Shown: positions 1 to 8,283 of the stretch, piece after piece
Layout: every line of letters starts with the position of its first letter
Position numbering within the stretch: the first letter of the stretch is position 1
DNA from: Flavobacterium sp.
GTDB lineage: Bacteria > Bacteroidota > Bacteroidia > Flavobacteriales > Flavobacteriaceae
DNA length: 64,000 nucleotides
Reading direction: 5' to 3'
Assembly (NCBI RefSeq): GCF_024642105.1
Contig: NZ_JAHEBT010000052.1
Span: 372,001 to 436,000 of the forward strand
The notes under the pieces: generated by a model
Seen by the model: only the letters and a program-made list of their open reading frames with translations
Told to the model about the DNA's origin: nothing
The model's database searches: none
Made by a program: the position numbers and the translations under genes

Positions 1-315
1 AAGCAATTCTGGATACGGTTTTAAATAATTGTATAATGGAGTAAGATTATTTCCTTCTTTATCCACATATACAAAACTAGCACCATAGGTACTGAAATTG
101 ATAGCTTTTAAATTATAATCTTCTAAGGCTTCCATTTCGGCCAAACGATAGACAATCCAATTCCTAAGTGACGTTATATCTTCACAAGGAAATCCATCTT
201 CATCTACTGTTTCTGGAAAAACAACCGACTGCTCCCATACAATTTGGTAGTTTTCATTAAAAAGAAAAACTTTTTTATTCGTCTTTCCAATATCAAAAAC
301 AGCTACTACATTCAT
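1..315 (-). CDS. rhaB: FGGY-family carbohydrate kinase, probable L-rhamnulokinase (N-terminal part, truncated by window edge)
   Basis: Not in the ORF track. Reverse complement from ATG at 315 reads MNVVAVFDIGKTNKKVFLFNENYQIVWEQSVVFPETVDEDG..., a sugar-kinase DIGKTNKK N-terminus, open to base 1; it follows the isomerase gene. Confidence 0.85.
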   Translation of the reverse strand, partial: MNVVAVFDIGKTNKKVFLFNENYQIVWEQSVVFPETVDEDGFPCEDITSLRNWIVYRLAEMEALEDYNLKAINFSTYGASFVYVDKEGNNLTPLYNYLKPYPELL

Positions 316-326
316 TTTTGATTGTA

Positions 327-1601
327 TTATAATCCTGTTGCAACAGTTTTTGTTCCTCTTTCTTTGATTAGCTCTTGTCTTACCGCAAAATCACGATACA
401 AAGCCACTGGATTTAATGCAGCACCTGAACGCAAACGTGCCTCAGCTACTAAAGCTCTAACATCGGTACGGAAGGCATTCTGTAAAATTTCTTGTGCTTT
501 TACCACATCATTTTCATTTTGCGCAATTTCTAAAGCTTTTCTATCTACTAATAACGCTTGTGCATAAGCAATCATAATTGCTTCAACAGATTGCAATAAA
601 TCTTCTAATGGATCTTTAACATTATGAGAAGCATCAATCATCCATCCCAAATCTTTGGCATGATTCATTCCTCTAGCATCCATACCTTCTACCAACTCAT
701 TGAAAATCAAAAACAATTGGTAAGGCTTCATTGCTCCTGCAGTCAAATCATCATCTCCGTATTTAGAATCGTTAAAATGGAATCCTCCCAATTTACCTTC
801 CATTAACAATATCGCTACAATTTGTTCAATATTAGCATTTGGCAAATGGTGTCCTAAATCCACTAAAGTAAAGGCTTTATCTCCTAATTTTTTTACATAT
901 GAATACGATTGTCCCCAATCAGCCACAGTAGTAGAATAGAAATTAGGCTCGTTGCTCTTATACTCTAAGTACATCTTCCAATTTGATGGTAAAGCGGCAT
1001 AAATTTCCTCTAAACTTTCCAAGGTATTTTGGTAGGCTTTGCGAAAATTCAACTGCCCAGGAAAACAAGATCCATCGGCCAACCAAACTGTTAAAGACTC
1101 TGAACCCAATGCAATTCCTTGTTGAATTACTTCAATGTTATGTGCAATGGCTTGTTTACGAATAGCTTTATTTACATTCTGTAAAGAACCATATTTATAA
1201 GTGTATTCTTGATTGGTTTGGTCTTGAAATGTATTTGAATTTACCGCATCAAATTTCAGTCCGTGTTGAGAAGCCAAGTTTTTGATAGCTTGATAATCTG
1301 TTGGAATATCCCACGGAATATGTAATGAAATCGCACCTGAAGCATTGTTCAAAGCATGCAACAATCCTACATCTTCTATTTTTTCTTCCAGTGAACGAGG
1401 CTCTCCTCCTCCTGGAAAACGACCAAAACGAGTTCCCCCTGTACCTAATGCCCAAGATGGAATAGCGATTTGAAAATCAATTAATTTTTGGATTATATTT
1501 TCTGTTTCACCAATTTCTGATGCAGTGAAAACTAATTTATTAGCATGCGATTTAAGCAAATCAGCATTATGAGAAGCTATTTTATTTGAATCAAGTAACA
1601 T
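327..1601 (-). CDS. rhaI: L-rhamnose isomerase, Pseudomonas-type (TIM-barrel sugar isomerase)
   Basis: 424 aa; motifs VPSW/IPSWALGTGGTRFGRFPGGGEPR, SLHIPWD, FDAVNSNTF, LVDLGHHLPNANIEQIVA, GGFHFNDSKYGDDDL match the P. stutzeri-type L-RhI family as remembered. Confidence 0.92.
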   Translation of the reverse strand: MLLDSNKIASHNADLLKSHANKLVFTASEIGETENIIQKLIDFQIAIPSWALGTGGTRFGRFPGGGEPRSLEEKIEDVGLLHALNNASGAISLHIPWDIPTDYQAIKNLASQHGLKFDAVNSNTFQDQTNQEYTYKYGSLQNVNKAIRKQAIAHNIEVIQQGIALGSESLTVWLADGSCFPGQLNFRKAYQNTLESLEEIYAALPSNWKMYLEYKSNEPNFYSTTVADWGQSYSYVKKLGDKAFTLVDLGHHLPNANIEQIVAILLMEGKLGGFHFNDSKYGDDDLTAGAMKPYQLFLIFNELVEGMDARGMNHAKDLGWMIDASHNVKDPLEDLLQSVEAIMIAYAQALLVDRKALEIAQNENDVVKAQEILQNAFRTDVRALVAEARLRSGAALNPVALYRDFAVRQELIKERGTKTVATGL

Positions 1602-1658
1602 AATATTTTTTTTAAAGGTAAATAAAAAAGAGAATTAGACAACGATTTTTAAAATTAA

Positions 1659-1692
1659 ATCTCTAACGCCCAAACCAAGAGACGTTAGAGAT
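1659..1692 (-). other. Intra-operon hairpin between aldolase/dehydrogenase and isomerase genes
   Basis: Perfect 10-bp inverted repeat atctctaacg (1659-1668) / cgttagagat (1683-1692) in the 115-bp gap. Confidence 0.7.
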
Positions 1693-1716
1693 AAAAAACA
1701 AAAACCAATCTAAAAA

Positions 1717-3858
1717 CTATCGATAAAATCCCATTGACACCCCACCGTCAACATTCAAGGCATTTCCTGTTGATTTATTCAACAAACCTCCTACGAATGC
1801 ATAACAAGCGTTGGCGATATCATCTGGTAATATAATTTCATTCAACAAAGTACGCTTAGCGTAATAAGCAGGTAATTCTGCTACAGTAATTCCGTAGGCT
1901 TTTGCACGACCTTCTGCCCAACCTCCTGACCAAATATTAGAATCAGAAATTACTGCATCTGGATTAACTGTATTCACACGAATTTTATCTGCACCTAATT
2001 CAGCTGCCATTAATCGTGTTAAGTGAGCCTGAGCCGCTTTGGCCGAACCATATCCAGGATTGTTTGGGCCTGCTACCACTGCATTTTTAGAAACGATATT
2101 CACAATATCTCCTCCAAAACCTTGTTTGCGCATGACCTCAATTCCAGCTTTTGAAACAATAAATTGTCCTTTCACTAAAATATCATACAATCTATCCCAT
2201 TCTTCTAGACTATGTTCCGCAATTGATTTTGAGATACTGATTCCGGCGTTATTCACCACAATATCTACTCCACCAAAGGCTAAACAAGCCGCATCTAGTG
2301 CTTTCTCTGTACTGTTTTCATCGGTCACATTTAAAAGTGCACTTGAAACCGCATCTTTACCAAACATTTTAGTAAAATCTGCCGTAGCTCCTTCTAAACG
2401 TTCTTCATTAATATCATTGATAATTACACAAGCCCCTTCTTCAGCGAAGCGTTTAGCAATTGCTTTTCCAATTCCTCCTGCTGAACCTGTAATTAAAGCT
2501 ACACGTCCTGACAATGCTTTTGGTTTTGGCATACGTTGCAACTTAGCCTCTTCCAATAACCAATATTCAATATCGAAGGCTTCTTGATGAGGCAATGAAG
2601 TATATTCTGAAACTGCTTCAGCTCCTTTCATTACATTCACCGCATTCACATAGTATTCTGAAGCCAAACGGGCCATTGTTTTATCTTTCGCAAAAGTGAA
2701 CATACCAACACCTGGATATAAAATTACCACAGGATTTGGGTCACGCATTGCTGGTGAATTCGATTTTTTACAAGCATTGTAATAGTCTGAATACATAGCT
2801 CTATAGGCTTCAAAAGCAGGTGCTAACTTTGCTTTGATTGCTTCCACATCCGACAAATCTTCATTTGGAGTTAACTCCAATACCAAAGGACTAATTTTAG
2901 TTCTCAAAAAGTGATCTGGGCAAGAAGTTCCAAGCGGCGCTAATCGTTCTAAATCGTTCGAATTAATAAACTCTAATACCCTAGCATCATCTGTATAATG
3001 ACCAATCATTTTGCGCTCTGACGAACAAAATCCACGTAAAATTGGAGCTACTTTAGCGGCTTGTAATTGACGAGAATCTATCGCTAGACTTTCTAGTTTT
3101 TGCCCACCAAAAACAGGACGTTTTTTCCCGTAATTGCTTTCTAAATATTCGGCACATTTCTCAATTACTTCCAAAGTATTGATATAACTTTCATAAGCTG
3201 TATCGCCCCAAGTGAATAATCCGTGAGAACCTAGCATAATTCCTCTTAACTTTTTCCCGCGAGACGCCGCTTCTTCTAAACACGCTCTTAATTGCAATCC
3301 TAAGTCAAACCCTGGTTTTTGCCATCCTACCCAACCGATTTCTCCATTGAATAATTCTTCTGTGATTTTAGCACCGTCTTTAGCGGCTGCAATGGCAATA
3401 GCTGCATCTGGGTGTAAGTGATCAATATGTTTAAAAGGCAAAAATCCATGTAAAGGGGTATCAATAGAAGGTGCTTTTGAAGCCAAATCAAAAATACAGT
3501 GGTTGAATAGCTCTACCATTTCATCTTCAAACTCAATCCCTCTGTACACATTTTCCAAATTGCGCAAACGCTCTAAATAAAGTGCAGCACAACCTGATTT
3601 AGTCAATGTTCCAATATCTCCACCAGAACCTTTAATCCACATTACTTCTGAATCAGCTCCTGTTAATGGGTCTTTATCTGTGATTTTTACTGAAGTATTT
3701 CCTCCTCCGTAATTCGTTAATCTTAAATCAGCTCCTAATAAATTAGAACGGTAAATAAAAAGTGCTACCTCATCTCCTGCTAATGCCTTCGCTTTAGTTT
3801 CATCCCATAAGTAGCTCACGTGTTTAAAAGTCATGTTATCTGTATTTATATTTGACAT
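1717..3858 (-). CDS. rhaD: Bifunctional rhamnulose-1-phosphate aldolase / L-lactaldehyde dehydrogenase (class II aldolase + SDR fusion)
   Basis: 713 aa; N-terminal class II aldolase (NYGGGNTSVK, MLGSHGLFTWGDT) and C-terminal SDR (GRVALITGSAGGIGKAIAKRFAEEGA, NNAGIS, YGSAKAA). Confidence 0.93.
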   Translation of the reverse strand: MSNINTDNMTFKHVSYLWDETKAKALAGDEVALFIYRSNLLGADLRLTNYGGGNTSVKITDKDPLTGADSEVMWIKGSGGDIGTLTKSGCAALYLERLRNLENVYRGIEFEDEMVELFNHCIFDLASKAPSIDTPLHGFLPFKHIDHLHPDAAIAIAAAKDGAKITEELFNGEIGWVGWQKPGFDLGLQLRACLEEAASRGKKLRGIMLGSHGLFTWGDTAYESYINTLEVIEKCAEYLESNYGKKRPVFGGQKLESLAIDSRQLQAAKVAPILRGFCSSERKMIGHYTDDARVLEFINSNDLERLAPLGTSCPDHFLRTKISPLVLELTPNEDLSDVEAIKAKLAPAFEAYRAMYSDYYNACKKSNSPAMRDPNPVVILYPGVGMFTFAKDKTMARLASEYYVNAVNVMKGAEAVSEYTSLPHQEAFDIEYWLLEEAKLQRMPKPKALSGRVALITGSAGGIGKAIAKRFAEEGACVIINDINEERLEGATADFTKMFGKDAVSSALLNVTDENSTEKALDAACLAFGGVDIVVNNAGISISKSIAEHSLEEWDRLYDILVKGQFIVSKAGIEVMRKQGFGGDIVNIVSKNAVVAGPNNPGYGSAKAAQAHLTRLMAAELGADKIRVNTVNPDAVISDSNIWSGGWAEGRAKAYGITVAELPAYYAKRTLLNEIILPDDIANACYAFVGGLLNKSTGNALNVDGGVSMGFYR

Positions 3859-3889
3859 AGTTTATTATTTGTTTTAAAAAAATCTACAA

Positions 3890-4939
3890 TTATAATGAGT
3901 TTCCAATACCCACTATAAAAATGGATGCCAAGATTAGACCGATTCCTAAAAGAAATGTTCGGAACGTTTTTTTGGAAACGCCTGACCATTCTTTTAAATA
4001 AAATCCCCAAAAATTAGCCGTTAAAATGATCGTAGCCATGTGTAAAATCCATGAACTCGCCCCATTACCTAATTTACTTTCTCCCATTCCATAAAAGAAA
4101 AATTGTAAAAACCACATGGTCCCTGCAATAGATGAAAACAGCACATTTTTAGCTATAGGTGTGGCGGTATTGGTGTAATCTACAAATGATTTATTTTTGA
4201 AGTTCAGGTACATACACCAAATGAAGTTAGTGGTTAATCCTCCCCAAAGGATCACGATATAAGTCACGTTATTTTGAAACAACGGGTTAAATCCTTGTCG
4301 CACTGCTTCATCTGCCATTGGCTTTCCAGCTTCGATTCCGAAATTGAAAAATGAACTCAAAATACCCGAAATAATAGCAATAATTAATCCTTTTACTAAA
4401 CTAAAATCTTTGTCTTTATCTTCATGACCTGTAGCAAAATCAGCTTCTTTTAGCATTCCTGCTTTCCCAGAAATTGCTATTCCAATCAGACAAACTAAAA
4501 CTCCAAACAACACCATTTGACCTCCTGTATTAGAAATCATATCCGTAAAAGAAACTTTTCCCTCAACAGGGTAAAAATTATAATAAATAGAAGGGACTAA
4601 TGCTCCAAAAGCAGAACAAAAACCTAATGTTATTGAATTTCCTAAGGACATTCCCAAATAACGCACACCTAATCCATAGGTTAATCCGCCAATACCCCAT
4701 ATCAATCCCATAGTATAGGTTACTGTTTTAATAGAAGGAGCAGTAGCACTAATAATAGCAGAAAAATTAGGAACCGTTAAATAAGCTGCGATGGGTGGTA
4801 CAATGAGCCATGAAAAAAAACCTCCTACAATCCAGTAGCTTTCCCAAGACCATCCTTTTACCTTTTTAAAAGGCATATAAAAACTTCCCGAGGAGAAACC
4901 TCCTATCGAGTGAAATAAAATTCCTAATAATGATTCCAT
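3890..4939 (-). CDS. rhaT: L-rhamnose/proton symporter RhaT
   Basis: 349 aa, about 10 hydrophobic segments; MESLLGILFHSIGGFSSGSFYMPFKKVKGWSWESYWIVGG is typical of RhaT; first gene of the rhamnose operon. Confidence 0.92.
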   Translation of the reverse strand: MESLLGILFHSIGGFSSGSFYMPFKKVKGWSWESYWIVGGFFSWLIVPPIAAYLTVPNFSAIISATAPSIKTVTYTMGLIWGIGGLTYGLGVRYLGMSLGNSITLGFCSAFGALVPSIYYNFYPVEGKVSFTDMISNTGGQMVLFGVLVCLIGIAISGKAGMLKEADFATGHEDKDKDFSLVKGLIIAIISGILSSFFNFGIEAGKPMADEAVRQGFNPLFQNNVTYIVILWGGLTTNFIWCMYLNFKNKSFVDYTNTATPIAKNVLFSSIAGTMWFLQFFFYGMGESKLGNGASSWILHMATIILTANFWGFYLKEWSGVSKKTFRTFLLGIGLILASIFIVGIGNSL

Positions 4940-5003
4940 TCTTTTCTATTTTTTTAATTACTAATTTTCGTTTGGTAAAATAAAAGAATGTAAAAAACAA
5001 AAC

Positions 5004-5023
5004 TATCCTGTACTATCCTTTAC
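5004..5023 (-). promoter_or_regulatory. Operator site 1 of the ACAGGA direct-repeat regulon (rhaT operon)
   Basis: Plus strand tatcctgtactatcctttac; gene orientation AAAGGATAGT-ACAGGAT, 65 bp upstream of the rhaT ATG. The -7 box is poor here (TATTTTAC at 22 bp spacing). Confidence 0.7.
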
Positions 5024-5256
5024 TAAAAAAGAATTTTAATTCTAATTTATTTTTACAATTATCTCAATTGATTAGCAAACAAAACCTTCGAAATAATAAC
5101 ATCTAATAGCATTGTAGGATTAAATTTAATATATATATTTGAGCCGTTTATTGTACCTAAATAACAACACCTTTTTGCATTTTAAACTAGAGCTTATTTT
5201 GTAGAGATTCCCAATATCGTCAAAAACTAAATACGAATAGAACACCTGTATTTATT

Positions 5257-6303
5257 ATGGAAATGATTAAATTTATCAATATAGATGAAAATTCACGAGT
5301 ACCAAAATACAAGCAAATTGTAGACTCTATCATTTATAATATCTCTATTGGAAATCTTCAAATAAATCAAAAGATTCCATCAATAAATATGTTTAGTGAA
5401 GATTTTTATATCTCTAGAGATACCGTAGAAAAAGCATACAATATTTTAAAAGAGCGAAAAGTAATTTCTTCCATTAAAGGAAAAGGGTATTATATTACCC
5501 GTACCAATTTAATTTCTAAAACAAATATTCTTTTTTTAATTAATAAACTAAGCCCATACAAAATGACAACGTATAACTCTTTTGTCAATAGTATTGGAGC
5601 TAATTCAAACACTGATTTATTGATTTATCATTGTGACGAAACTTTATTTTTAAATCTTTTGGATAAAAACAAAGACGATTATGATTACTATGTAATCATG
5701 CCTCACTTTAAAACAGACGATTTAAAACATGTGAGTTATACCGAAGAAGTGGTAAAAGCTATAAAGAAAATCCCTAAAGAAAAGCTTGTTATTATGGATA
5801 ATATTAAGCTCGGAATGGATGGCCAAATCGTTGAAATTTACCAAGATTTTGAAAATGATATTTATAATGCACTAAAAGAAGGTCTATCTAAAATAGCCAA
5901 TTATGAAAAATTAATTCTAATCTATCCAGATAAAGCAGTTTATCCGTACCCAAGAAGAATTTTGCATGGATTTAGAAAATTTTGCGTAGAGTATTCTATT
6001 AATTTTGAAATTTTGAATGAAGTCTATGATGATATGATCCTGAAAAAAGGGGATTTATTTATCACTATTGAAGAATCTGACTTAGTGAGTTTAGTAAAAC
6101 AAATCAGAGATAGTACATTCACTTTAGGAGAAAATATCGGGATTATTTCTTATAACGACACCCCTCTAAAAGAATTACTTGGCATAACCGTTATGTCTAC
6201 CGATTTCAAAGTAATGGGAGAAAGCGCTTCTCAAATGATTATGAACAATGAAAAAGGCACCGTTAAAGTCCCATTTAATTTCATTGATAGGAATTCTATT
6301 TAA
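5257..6303 (+). CDS. GntR-family transcriptional regulator with LacI-like sugar-binding C-terminal domain
   Basis: 348 aa; N-terminal winged HTH (VPKYKQIVDSIIYNISIGNLQINQKIPSINMFSEDFYISRDTVEKAYNILKERKVISSIKGKGYYI); the remainder looks like a periplasmic-binding-protein-like sensor. Divergent from rhaT. Confidence 0.88.
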   Translation: MEMIKFINIDENSRVPKYKQIVDSIIYNISIGNLQINQKIPSINMFSEDFYISRDTVEKAYNILKERKVISSIKGKGYYITRTNLISKTNILFLINKLSPYKMTTYNSFVNSIGANSNTDLLIYHCDETLFLNLLDKNKDDYDYYVIMPHFKTDDLKHVSYTEEVVKAIKKIPKEKLVIMDNIKLGMDGQIVEIYQDFENDIYNALKEGLSKIANYEKLILIYPDKAVYPYPRRILHGFRKFCVEYSINFEILNEVYDDMILKKGDLFITIEESDLVSLVKQIRDSTFTLGENIGIISYNDTPLKELLGITVMSTDFKVMGESASQMIMNNEKGTVKVPFNFIDRNSI

Positions 6304-6322
6304 ATTTTCAAATAACAATATC

Positions 6323-6344
6323 CTTTTGTCTTAAAGACAAAAAG
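6323..6344. terminator. Convergent stem-loop terminator
   Basis: cttttgtcttaaagacaaaaag palindrome between convergent GntR and PL11 genes. Confidence 0.55.
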
Positions 6345-6366
6345 AGGCATCTCAAATAAAATATTT

Positions 6367-8256
6367 TTATTTCTTTTTTATCAAATTAAATTGATTGAAT
6401 GGAAGCAATATAATATTAGGTTTTGAAACAGATTTCATCCCTTTTCCCATATAAAAACTAGTGTGAGGTGGCTGATTATATCCAACATTTTGCCAAGCAA
6501 TGCTCAATCTGTATTGAGGATCATGCATCAATGTATATTGTTTAATCTCAGTTGGAATAGTGGTTGTATAAATTCTTAATTCTTTATTATCTGAGCTTCT
6601 TAGAATAAGTTCTTCTCTCCAATCACCGAAGATATCAGCAGAAAGTGCTGGAGTTGATTTAGTCCCATTATTAGATGCCGCGCCTTCAGCTGTAAATAAC
6701 CTTCCAGAACCATACTTATCGATGGTGTTAGAATTGAGCAATTCTCTACTCGAATCTCCGTCCCAATAAATTAAAAAATTAGTTGATGCAGGAACTTTCC
6801 CTACTATGTTTCCTTTAATATCAAATAAAAAAGGAGATCCTGACGACCACATTTGCGCCCCCTCTTTAGTGGCATCAATATTATCCGCAACACCTCTACC
6901 AACATCCTTATTTTGTGAACCTAAAAACAAAATTTCTCCATTAATAGCTGAAAACAAAGCCACTCCAGGACCTGTGGTTCCTTCTTCAATTTCATGAACT
7001 CCAAAAACTTCTAGTCCAGGAATAGTTGGGTCAAAATCACTTACGTGCAAGGCGTCCCCATGTCTCAAACCAGTAGTATACAATCCTTTTCCATTGTCAT
7101 CTACACACATAGAACCAAAAATAATTTCATCCCGTCCATCATTATCTACATCGGCAACCGAAAGATTATGATTCCCCATTCCTGAATAAGGGTCATTCCC
7201 ATTCTTAGTATCGAATACCCATCTAGAACTCATTTTTTTATCTTTGAAATCCCAGGCAGCCAAAACAGTTCTTCCATAATATCCTCTACCCATTACTATA
7301 CTTGGATGAATCCCATCTAAATAAGCCACACAAGCTGTAAAACGATCTGATCGGTTCGCAGTTTTGTCGTTTTTTCCATTACCTCCTTGACCTCCCCAAG
7401 CCCCTAAATCTCCTCTAGATGGAATATAGTCAACGGTACTAATCAATTCTCCTGTTTTTCCATTAAAAATGGAAAGATATTCTGGCCCTTCTACTATTTT
7501 ACCATAAGTAGGTGAATCTGTTTTTTTATCCCTCCAATCTTTGGAAACATCCCCCACTGATTTTCCGAGACTATCCGTAGTACCATCTGCTGTTTTACAT
7601 ACAAATTCCGAAATCCCATCACCATCAAAATCATACACTAAAAATTGAGTGTAATGTGCCCCTTCACGAATATTAATTCCTAAATTGATTTCCCATAAAA
7701 AAACGCCTCCTAAAGTATACGCTTGAAAAACAGGAGGGTCTGTCATTCCTGTAAAAGAAGGATCTAGTCCTTTGCCTGTTAAATGAACTATTAACTCGTA
7801 CTGCCCATCTCCATTCAAATCTCCTACAGCAACATCATTAGGAATGTATCCTATTTTCTCTTTTATAGGAATGGATAAATATTGTCTTTCTAAACTATTA
7901 GAAGGAAGTGTAAAACTCCCTAAGGGATCACTTTCAACACCATCAAGAACGGTGGTAACATACCATGTATTTTCATCCCTAACTTTAGCTTTGGTATCTA
8001 TAAAATTAGTTGCCCCTACGATAGGCGCTTTATTAAGTCGAATTGCAGTGTTACCTGCACTCTTGCGGTATAGGTTAAAGGCCAAATTATCAGGGTCGGT
8101 ACCTAAAACTCTCCATCCAATAAAAAAATTACCATTATCATTTACTACAATTACACCTCTGTCTAGTGCTTCCATTTGTCTTTGACCAAAAAGGGTCCAA
8201 CCAGACAAAATGAATAAAACCAACAATAAGTGACTTTTTTTAAAAAAATTTATCAT
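6367..8256 (-). CDS. Secreted rhamnogalacturonan lyase, PL11 family
   Basis: 629 aa with signal peptide; RQMEALDRGVIVV...NFFIGWRVLGTDP, VGDLNGDGQYELIVHL, DFDGDGISEFVCKTADGT, DRFTACVAYLDG, VMGRGYYGRTVLAAWDF are PL11 hallmarks. Confidence 0.93.
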   Translation of the reverse strand: MINFFKKSHLLLVLFILSGWTLFGQRQMEALDRGVIVVNDNGNFFIGWRVLGTDPDNLAFNLYRKSAGNTAIRLNKAPIVGATNFIDTKAKVRDENTWYVTTVLDGVESDPLGSFTLPSNSLERQYLSIPIKEKIGYIPNDVAVGDLNGDGQYELIVHLTGKGLDPSFTGMTDPPVFQAYTLGGVFLWEINLGINIREGAHYTQFLVYDFDGDGISEFVCKTADGTTDSLGKSVGDVSKDWRDKKTDSPTYGKIVEGPEYLSIFNGKTGELISTVDYIPSRGDLGAWGGQGGNGKNDKTANRSDRFTACVAYLDGIHPSIVMGRGYYGRTVLAAWDFKDKKMSSRWVFDTKNGNDPYSGMGNHNLSVADVDNDGRDEIIFGSMCVDDNGKGLYTTGLRHGDALHVSDFDPTIPGLEVFGVHEIEEGTTGPGVALFSAINGEILFLGSQNKDVGRGVADNIDATKEGAQMWSSGSPFLFDIKGNIVGKVPASTNFLIYWDGDSSRELLNSNTIDKYGSGRLFTAEGAASNNGTKSTPALSADIFGDWREELILRSSDNKELRIYTTTIPTEIKQYTLMHDPQYRLSIAWQNVGYNQPPHTSFYMGKGMKSVSKPNIILLPFNQFNLIKKK

Positions 8257-8283
8257 GATTTTTTAATTAATTATTATCCTCTT

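Noticed and set aside
322-567. 81-aa plus-strand ORF and other 60-130-aa ORFs antisense to or out of frame with long genes (e.g. 624-806, 983-1165, 7844-8185, 18200-18397, 49568-49849, 58785-59171, 61743-62018)
   Set aside because: All overlap long genes with strong family signatures; no independent evidence of coding.
2039-2587. 182-aa plus-strand ORF
   Set aside because: Antisense to the well-supported aldolase/dehydrogenase gene; composition typical of a shadow ORF, no recognisable domain.
5004-5023. Reading the operator as a GntR-type inverted repeat
   Set aside because: The GTACAGGAC core is only weakly self-complementary, and the conserved feature across all nine sites is the 10-bp-period direct repeat.
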